A stretch of DNA of 64,000 nt from Rhodospirillales bacterium. GTDB lineage: Bacteria; Pseudomonadota; Alphaproteobacteria; UBA828. Location of the stretch: NCBI GenBank assembly GCA_028818855.1, contig JAPPMY010000118.1, positions 34,694 to 98,693 on the forward strand, given 5' to 3'. The translations under genes were made by a program, and so were the position numbers. Under the pieces are notes generated by a model. It ran no database searches, was not told where the DNA came from, and worked only from the letters and a program-made list of their open reading frames with translations. Positions 57,715 to 64,000 of this stretch are shown piece by piece (positions within the stretch are counted from its first letter, which is position 1; each line of letters starts with the position of its first letter).

Positions 57715-59673
57715 TCAGCCCATCCTGCTACGGAGCGCCTGCTCGCGCTCGCGATATTCCGGCGCGTAGGGCAAGCCCGTCATCTCCGCCGCGTCACGGG
57801 TCACCGCTACCAGGTCGCCACGGTTCAGCTCGGTCGTGCTGCCGTAGCCCATGGCCTGGGTCAGCGCCGCCATCTGCCAGCGCACGCCCTCGAGGTAACG
57901 GTGGATGTTGCGGGCTTCCGCCACCGGGTTGTAGCGGCGCTCATGGGTGGGGTCCTGGGTCGCGATTCCTGTCACGCACTGGCCCACGTGGCACTGCATG
58001 CAGGCGATGCAGCCGCCCGCGATGATGACCGCGGTCCCCATCGCCACCGCGTCGGCACCGAGGCAGAGCCCCTTCACCGCGTCGATCCCGTCCCGGATGC
58101 CGCCCATCAGCACGAGCTGCATCTTGCCGAGGCCTTCGACCTCCTCCAGCGCCTCGATGGCCTGCGTGATGGCGGCCAGCGTCGGGACGCCCACGTGCTC
58201 CATCACCTCCGCGCCGCCCGCGCCGGTGGAGCCCTGCATTCCGTCCAGCTCCACGAAGTCGAATCCGTCCTTGTAGGCGATCTTGATGTCGTCCCTCACG
58301 CGCCCTGCACCCAGCTTTACGCTCACCGGGATGCGGTAGCCCGTCGCCTCGCGAAACTCCTCCACCTTGATGACGAGATCGTCGGCGCCCAGGATGTCCG
58401 GGTGGCGCGAGGGCGAGCGCAGGTCGATGCCCTCGGGGATGCCCCGGATGGTCGCCAGCTCCTTGGTCACCTTCTTGGCCATGAGCTGGCCGCCGAAGCC
58501 CGGCTTCGCCCCCTGGCTGATGTAGATCTCGAGCCCGTCCGCCCGGTTCATGTCGTGAATGTTCCAGCCGAGCCTTCCCCCTAAGCACTGGAACACAAGC
58601 TGCTCCGCCGCGCCTCTCTGCGCGTCGCTCATGCCGCCCTCGCCGGTGTTCTCGGCGATGCCCGCCATGCTGGACGCCATGCCCACCGCCTGCTTGGTGG
58701 AGCGTGAGAGCGCGCCGTAGCTCATCGGCGCGATCATGACCGGCATGGAGAGCTTGAGCGGCTTCGCCCCGTTCAGCCCGCCGATCTCCGTCCGCATCTC
58801 GACAGCCGCCACCGGGTCGCCCGCCGCGCCCGCGCCGGACAGATCGCGCTTGAACGCGAGGTCCGAGAGGTGCGGCAGCGTGCGCGCGCCGCCATAGCCC
58901 CGCACCCGGTAGCGCCCAATTTGCGACTTGATGTAGACGTCCTCCTGCACCTTCGGGTTCCAGTAGTCCGACGTGCCCGAGAAGGTGAAGAAGGGGATGC
59001 TGCGGACCTGCTGCTCGCTGGTCGCGTAGCGGAGCCGCTTGCCCGCGTTCACGATCTTCTGGAAGCCGCCTTTGTATGCGATCTCGTGGCGGTCGAGGAA
59101 CGCGCGGACGTCATCGACCTCCGCTTCCTCGATGTCGGTGAGCTGCGCGTCGGAGCCGAGCGAGCGCACCGCACCGCCCACGTAGATATCGCCGGCCGCC
59201 ATGTCCTCGCCCACGCGCTCGCCGGATTCGCCCAGGATGATGATGCGCCCGCCGTACATCATGTAGCCCGCCATGAAGTTGGCGTTGCCGACGCAGCAAA
59301 GCGTGCCCGCCTTCATCACCTGGCCCGCGCGCGAGCCGACGTTGCCGTGCACCACGATCTCCGCACCCCGGATCGCGACGCCCGCGATCGCTCCCGCGTT
59401 GCCGCGCACGGTCACCGTGCCAGCATACATGTTGTCGCCGAGGCCCCAGCCCACGTTGTTGTCGATCTCGAAGCGCGCCTGATCCGCCAAGCCGGCGCAG
59501 AAGTAGCCTGCGGAACCCCGGATGTGCACCCGCACGGGATGGATCAAGCCGACACCGATGTGATGGCGCGCGTCCGGATTGAGGACCTCTATGTCCTCGC
59601 CAGTCTCTCCCCAATCCCGGATTTTCTCGTTGGCGTCGCGGACCGAAACCTGTCCTAGGTCAATCTGGACCAT
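57715..59673 (-). CDS. Glutamate-synthase-like protein: N-terminal GXGXG domain fused to FMN/Fe-S synthase domain
   Basis: GXGXG beta-helix (GLGDNMYAGTVTVRGNAGAIAGVAIRGAEIVVHGNVGSRAGQVM) then PMSYGALSRSTKQAVG, SQGAKPGFGGQL, CIACMQCHVGQCVTGIATQDP. Confidence 0.9.
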   Translation of the reverse strand: MVQIDLGQVSVRDANEKIRDWGETGEDIEVLNPDARHHIGVGLIHPVRVHIRGSAGYFCAGLADQARFEIDNNVGWGLGDNMYAGTVTVRGNAGAIAGVAIRGAEIVVHGNVGSRAGQVMKAGTLCCVGNANFMAGYMMYGGRIIILGESGERVGEDMAAGDIYVGGAVRSLGSDAQLTDIEEAEVDDVRAFLDRHEIAYKGGFQKIVNAGKRLRYATSEQQVRSIPFFTFSGTSDYWNPKVQEDVYIKSQIGRYRVRGYGGARTLPHLSDLAFKRDLSGAGAAGDPVAAVEMRTEIGGLNGAKPLKLSMPVMIAPMSYGALSRSTKQAVGMASSMAGIAENTGEGGMSDAQRGAAEQLVFQCLGGRLGWNIHDMNRADGLEIYISQGAKPGFGGQLMAKKVTKELATIRGIPEGIDLRSPSRHPDILGADDLVIKVEEFREATGYRIPVSVKLGAGRVRDDIKIAYKDGFDFVELDGMQGSTGAGGAEVMEHVGVPTLAAITQAIEALEEVEGLGKMQLVLMGGIRDGIDAVKGLCLGADAVAMGTAVIIAGGCIACMQCHVGQCVTGIATQDPTHERRYNPVAEARNIHRYLEGVRWQMAALTQAMGYGSTTELNRGDLVAVTRDAAEMTGLPYAPEYREREQALRSRMG

Positions 59674-60590
59674 GTGCCATAGCTCCCCGGCGGCGGTTCC
59701 CGTGTATCGAGCGCGCGGCCCGGGAAGAGGCGGTTCAACGAGACCTCCTCCGAGGCAATCGCGATCAGGTCGTCGTTCTCGTACATGATCATCGGCTTGG
59801 CCGCGAGGTGATCCTTGGCGTAGCCGATTTCATCCTTGGTCGAGACCAGGAACGAGAACGTGCCGTCGAGGTCGTCGATTGACGTCTTCAGCGCGTCTTC
59901 CAGGGGCACCTCGTTGGCGAGCTTGTCCGCCAGATAGACTGCGATCAGTTCGCTATCGTTATCGGTGTGGAACTCGAACCCCCGGCGCTCCAGCCGCCGG
60001 CGCATCTTCCAGTAGTTCGTGATCTGGCCGTTGTGCACGATGGCGATGTCGGTGAACCCGGTCGCCCAGAAGGGATGCGCCGCCTCGGGCTTCACCTCGG
60101 ACTCGGTCGCGAGCCGCACGTGACCCAGACCGTGGGTGCCCTCCACCTCGCGCACGTGGAACACATCGTCCACGTCGTGGGCGCCGCCCACGTCCTTGCG
60201 GATGTCCAGGCTCTCGCCGATCGAGATCAGCGTCGCCGCATGCTCCATGTCGTAGGTGAGCTTCTGCACGTCGCCGGAAAAGCGCACCAGAACCCGATAG
60301 CTGTTGCCGACACGCTCGCCGTCCACGATCTCCGCGCCGTGCTCCTCCAGCGTCTTGCGGATGTCCGCGATCGCGCTTTCGGCGCTGTTATGGCCGATGC
60401 CGTCGGCGCCGTCCTCCTCCTCGACCAGGAAGCGCAGCCGGAGCTGCCCCGGGTCCGCATCCTCGTAGAGCGCAAAGCCGGTCGAATCCGGGCCCCGGTG
60501 CTGGCACCCGTCCAGCATGTCGATCAGCGCCTGACCCGTCGAAAGACCGGTAGCACCGTGCTTGAACATCACGCCCGCTATTCCGCACAT
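59655..60590 (-). CDS. Class II glutamine amidotransferase (glutamate synthase/GlxB-like)
   Basis: MCGIAGVMFKHGATGLSTGQALIDMLDGCQHRGPDSTGFALYE (Ntn Cys2), HNGQITNYWKMRRRLERRGFEFHTDNDSELIAVY; start trimmed to 60590. Confidence 0.9.
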   Translation of the reverse strand: MCGIAGVMFKHGATGLSTGQALIDMLDGCQHRGPDSTGFALYEDADPGQLRLRFLVEEEDGADGIGHNSAESAIADIRKTLEEHGAEIVDGERVGNSYRVLVRFSGDVQKLTYDMEHAATLISIGESLDIRKDVGGAHDVDDVFHVREVEGTHGLGHVRLATESEVKPEAAHPFWATGFTDIAIVHNGQITNYWKMRRRLERRGFEFHTDNDSELIAVYLADKLANEVPLEDALKTSIDDLDGTFSFLVSTKDEIGYAKDHLAAKPMIMYENDDLIAIASEEVSLNRLFPGRALDTREPPPGSYGTWSRLT

Positions 60591-60625
60591 GCGCGCCGCC
60601 CCGTTCAGTCGCCCCAAAGGACCGT

Positions 60626-60640
60626 AATCATACCATGATT
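60626..60640. promoter_or_regulatory. Palindrome AATCAT-ACC-ATGATT in a divergent promoter region
   Basis: Perfect 6-bp arms between divergent genes starting at 60590 (-) and about 60690 (+). Confidence 0.35.
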
Positions 60641-60689
60641 CGGGGACTCGCGCGCCGGCACGCCCCTATCTATGGTGTGCGCGGGAGGA

Positions 60690-61592
60690 ATGGCAGCCAT
60701 GCCCTACGCGCCGTCGCCGGACGGGACGAAGCTCTACTACGAGGAGGTCGGGTCGGGTCATCCGGTGCTCCTCATCCACGAATTCGCGGGCGACCACCTG
60801 AGCTGGGAGCCCCAGCTTTGCCACTTCGCACGGCGCTACCGCTGCATCGCCTACAACGCCCGCGGCTATCCGCCCTCCGACGTGCCGGAAGACGCCGGCG
60901 CCTACAGCCAGGCCCACGCGGTGGCGGACGCCATCGCCGTCCTCGACCACTTGTCCATTGAGCGCGCCCACATCGTGGGCTTGAGCATGGGCGGCTTTGC
61001 GACCATCCATATCGGCCTCACACATCCGGCACGCGCCTCGGCGCTGGTGGTCGCAGGCTGCGGCTACGGCGCGCCGAAGGAGGCCCGCGGCGGCTTCCAG
61101 CGGGAGACCCACGCGGTTGCCGACCGCCTGGAGCGCGAGGGCGCAGGGCCGGTCGGCGCCGACTATGCGCTCGGCCCCACGCGGGTGCAGTTCCAGGCCA
61201 AGGATCCGCGGGGATGGGCGACATTTCGCGACCGGCTCGTCGACCATTCGGCCAAGGGCACGGCCAACACCCTGCGCGGCGTGCAGTCCCGCCGCCCCTC
61301 GCTCTACGACCTCGAGGAGGGCCTCGCCGCGCTCACCGTGCCGACGCTGCTGATCACCGGCGACGAGGACGAGCCCTGCCTCGACGCGAACCTCTATCTC
61401 AAGCGCACGATCCCCACGGCCGGCCTGCTGGTCATTCCCAAGTCGGGTCACACCATCAACCTGGAGGAGCCGGACGCCTTCAACCGGGCCTGCGCGGACT
61501 TCTTCGCCCAGGTCGAGAACGGCCGCTGGCCGGCGCGCGATCCGCGCTCCCTCGGCGCCACGTCGATCATCCGAGCCGACAAAGACGCGTGA
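60690..61592 (+). CDS. Alpha/beta hydrolase
   Basis: GHPVLLIHEFAGDHLSWEPQLCHFARRYRCIAYNARGYPPSD, HIVGLSMGGFATIHIGL nucleophile elbow, SGHTINLEEPDAF; start could be 60672 or 60699. Confidence 0.87.
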   Translation: MAAMPYAPSPDGTKLYYEEVGSGHPVLLIHEFAGDHLSWEPQLCHFARRYRCIAYNARGYPPSDVPEDAGAYSQAHAVADAIAVLDHLSIERAHIVGLSMGGFATIHIGLTHPARASALVVAGCGYGAPKEARGGFQRETHAVADRLEREGAGPVGADYALGPTRVQFQAKDPRGWATFRDRLVDHSAKGTANTLRGVQSRRPSLYDLEEGLAALTVPTLLITGDEDEPCLDANLYLKRTIPTAGLLVIPKSGHTINLEEPDAFNRACADFFAQVENGRWPARDPRSLGATSIIRADKDA

Positions 61593-62761
61593 CCGTGACA
61601 GTTGAAGAACAGTCCGTCGCCGAATCGCTGCATGCGCTCCTCGCTGAGCTGATCGCGATCCCGTCCACCACGCCGCCGGGGGACACCAGGGCTATCTGCG
61701 AGGCCGCAGGCCAGCATTTCAGGGCGGCCGGTTACGAGGTCTCCACGCCGATGCGGACCCCGCCCATCGCCAACCTGGTCGCGCGGCGGGGGCAGGGCTC
61801 GCCCTGCGTGGTGTTCAATTCCCACATCGATACGGTCGGCACCGGCGACCCTGCGGCGTGGCGCACCGATCCCTTCGCCGCGACGATGGATAAGGGCCGC
61901 ATCTACGGGCTGGGCGCCAACAACTGCAAGGGCTCGGCGGCGGTGCATCTGTGGCTCGCAAGTGAAGCAGCGCGCCTCGGCGGGCCTGCGCGAGGGAGCC
62001 TCGTCTTCGTGCTCGCGGGCGACGAGGAGCGTCTGGGCCCGGAGGGAACCGCGTACCTCCGTGAAGAGGGCCTGATCCGGCCCGACGCCCTGGTGCTCGG
62101 CGCGCCCACCGAGAACCACCTCATCGTCGAGGAGCGCGGCATCCTCTGGCTGGAAATCGAGACCACCGGCCGCGCCGCCCACGGCGGGGATCCGCCGGCA
62201 GGCGACAATGCCATCCTCCGGATGATGCGCCTGCTGGAGAGGCTCCAGGCCGAACTCGGCCCGAGGCTCGCCGCGCGGCGAAGCGGCGGGAAGGTCTCGA
62301 CCATGAACATCGGCACCGTGCACGGCGGCGAGAACCCCAACGTGGTGCCGGACCGCTGCACGGCCCGCATCGACCGGCGCCTTCTGCCCGACGAGCCGGT
62401 CGAGGAGGCGCATGCCGAGATGGAGGCCGTGCTGGCCGGCGCGGGCGAGCCCGCGGGCTCCTACACCGTGCGCCGCCCGGTCGGCACCGACGGCTTCTCC
62501 GCGCCGCTCGACGGTCCCCACGTCTCGGCGCTGGCGGCGGCCATCGAGGAGCGCCTTGGCAGACCGCCGGCGGTGCTCAACGCGCTCGCCGCGAGCGACG
62601 GGCGGTTCTTCGCCCGCGACGGCATCGAGATCGTGAACTTCGGCCCCGGCGACGGCGCCGTGAGCCACGCCGCCAACGAGTTCGTGCCGCTCGCCGAGAT
62701 GGTGGACGCGGCGCTCATTCTGCGCTCCTTCGTCGAACGGACCCTCGGCTTCGCCGGGTGA
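61589..62761 (+). CDS. M20 family metallopeptidase-like (ArgE/DapE-type) protein (GTG start)
   Basis: NSHIDTVGTGDPAAWRTDPFAATMDKGRIYGLGANNCKGSAAVHLW, LAGDEERLGPEGT, GRAAHGGDPPAGDNAI; 4-bp overlap with the hydrolase gene. Confidence 0.85.
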   Translation: MTVTVEEQSVAESLHALLAELIAIPSTTPPGDTRAICEAAGQHFRAAGYEVSTPMRTPPIANLVARRGQGSPCVVFNSHIDTVGTGDPAAWRTDPFAATMDKGRIYGLGANNCKGSAAVHLWLASEAARLGGPARGSLVFVLAGDEERLGPEGTAYLREEGLIRPDALVLGAPTENHLIVEERGILWLEIETTGRAAHGGDPPAGDNAILRMMRLLERLQAELGPRLAARRSGGKVSTMNIGTVHGGENPNVVPDRCTARIDRRLLPDEPVEEAHAEMEAVLAGAGEPAGSYTVRRPVGTDGFSAPLDGPHVSALAAAIEERLGRPPAVLNALAASDGRFFARDGIEIVNFGPGDGAVSHAANEFVPLAEMVDAALILRSFVERTLGFAG

Positions 62762-62862
62762 GTTCCCGGCCCCCGCGCCGTTGCGCCGGCGGCCGCCTGC
62801 GCCTAACCTTCCGCGGGGCGCGGCGGCGCGCATTCGATCAACCCAGGGAGGGGCTTGAACCC

Positions 62863-64000
62863 ATGTTCGACATCACTCGGAGAGGTTTGCTCAAGGGCAC
62901 GGCGGGCACCGCCGCATCGTTGGTGGCGGCCGGTCTCGCGGCATCGCCCAAGGCTTTCGCCGACGATGACGAGATCGTCATCGCCAGCATCTTCGACCAG
63001 TCCGGCGGCCTCGACATCTACGGCACGCCGATGACCCAGACCTGCGAGCTCGCGGTCGAGGAGATCAACGCGGCCGGCGGCCTGCTCGGCAAGAAGATCC
63101 GGCTGATCAAGTACGACCCGCAGTCCAACATGGAGCTCTATGCCCAGTACGCCCAGGAAGCCGCGCTGAAGGAGCGCGTCGACCTGGTGCACGGCGCCAT
63201 CACCAGCGCCTCGCGCGAGGTCATCCGGCCGATCCTGCGGCGCTTCCAGACCCTGCTCTGGTACAGCGTGATCTACGAGGGCGGCGTCTGCGACATCAAC
63301 AACTTCGTCAGCGGCGTGACCGCCGTGCAGTGGGTGAAGCCGATGGCCGACTACGGCTTCAAGACCCACGGCAAGCGCTGCTACTACATCGGCGCCGACT
63401 ACAACGCGCCCCAGATCATCGGCAAGTGGACCGAGAAGTTCGCCGGCGAACAAGGCGCCGAGGTCCTCACCAAGGACTTCTTCCCGCTCGACGTGGCGGA
63501 GTTCGGCCCGGCCATCGCCAAGATTCAGGAAGCGAAGCCGGACTGGCTCTCCACCTGTCTCGTCGGCGCGGCGCACACCGGCTTCTACCGCCAGTGGTAC
63601 GCGGCCGGCATGCTGAACGAGATCCCGATCGTCTCGGTGACCTTCGGCGTCGGCAACGAGCACGTCCAGCTCAGCGCGGAGGAAGGCAACGGCATCGTCA
63701 GCGCCCAACCCTACTTCCAGGAGTTGCAGCTCCCCGCCAACGTCGAGTTCGTGAAGCGCTATCAGGAGCGCTTCGGCGACGAGGCCCAGTACCTCAACTC
63801 GGTGGGCGTCGGCGGCTACCTCGGCACCATGCTCTGGTCGCTCGGCGTGAAGGCCGCCGGCACCCACGAGCGCGAGGCGGTGATCGAGGCGCTGCGCAGC
63901 GGCGACATCGCCTGGGACGGCCCTGCCGGGCACATGGTGGTCGACCCGGTGACCAACCACGTCATCCAGGACATGCACATGGCCGAGTGCCAGAACCAGA
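62863..64000 (+). CDS. ABC transporter substrate-binding protein, urea/short-chain amide or branched-chain amino acid type, Tat-like signal, truncated by window end
   Basis: Manual translation: MFDITRRGLLKGTAGTAASLVAAGLAASPKAFADDDEIVIASIFDQSGGLDIYGTPMTQTCELAVEEINAAGGLLGKKIRLIKYDPQSNMELYAQYAQEAALKERVDLVHGAITSASREV...; absent from the ORF track because it has no stop in the window. Confidence 0.88.
   Translation, partial: MFDITRRGLLKGTAGTAASLVAAGLAASPKAFADDDEIVIASIFDQSGGLDIYGTPMTQTCELAVEEINAAGGLLGKKIRLIKYDPQSNMELYAQYAQEAALKERVDLVHGAITSASREVIRPILRRFQTLLWYSVIYEGGVCDINNFVSGVTAVQWVKPMADYGFKTHGKRCYYIGADYNAPQIIGKWTEKFAGEQGAEVLTKDFFPLDVAEFGPAIAKIQEAKPDWLSTCLVGAAHTGFYRQWYAAGMLNEIPIVSVTFGVGNEHVQLSAEEGNGIVSAQPYFQELQLPANVEFVKRYQERFGDEAQYLNSVGVGGYLGTMLWSLGVKAAGTHEREAVIEALRSGDIAWDGPAGHMVVDPVTNHVIQDMHMAECQNQ

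Noticed and set aside
55039-58584. 1181-aa plus-strand ORF
   Set aside because: Antisense shadow of the GltD-like and GXGXG-FMN genes; His/Arg/Asp/Ala-rich translation typical of GC-rich reverse frames.
62803-63978. 391-aa minus-strand ORF
   Set aside because: Antisense to the truncated substrate-binding protein gene, whose manual translation is clearly protein-like.

Overview
GC-rich chromosomal window, most likely alphaproteobacterial (inferred from the ruvCAB-ybgC-tolQRAB-pal-cpoB-tilS-ftsH-folP-glmM-thiD gene order), with about 57 supportable protein-coding genes, one TPP riboswitch and several non-coding repeats or palindromes. No tRNA, rRNA, CRISPR array, transposase or phage genes were recognised. 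Core blocks: pxpA/aminotransferase/bioF/bioD, an LbtU-like porin, parC, recO, a TPP-riboswitch-controlled HMP/thiamine-precursor ABC transporter, and the ruv-tol-pal to thiD block. The accessory half (about 37.9-62.8 kb) is rich in unusual metalloenzymes. It holds a nine-gene triple molybdenum-hydroxylase array, a tungsten-type aldehyde:ferredoxin oxidoreductase with a MoaD/ThiS-like protein, a LarA-like protein, and a split, domain-permuted glutamate-synthase-like system adjoining a retropepsin-like protease. An F420-related cluster (cofD-cofE-PPOX-LLM / PPOX) lies at 12.6-16.3 kb. The most novel-looking items are: (1) a predicted lipoprotein with a metzincin motif (HELIHALGRDH) and a C-terminal domain resembling the TbpB/fHbp-type beta-barrel; (2) a 13-unit 10-bp-periodic repeat array in the intergenic region between a thiamine-precursor transporter operon and cofD; (3) the permuted glutamate-synthase / aspartic protease / LarA operon; (4) an M20-like peptidase lacking two canonical metal ligands. 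All calls come from reading the sequence and the supplied translations. No database search was run.
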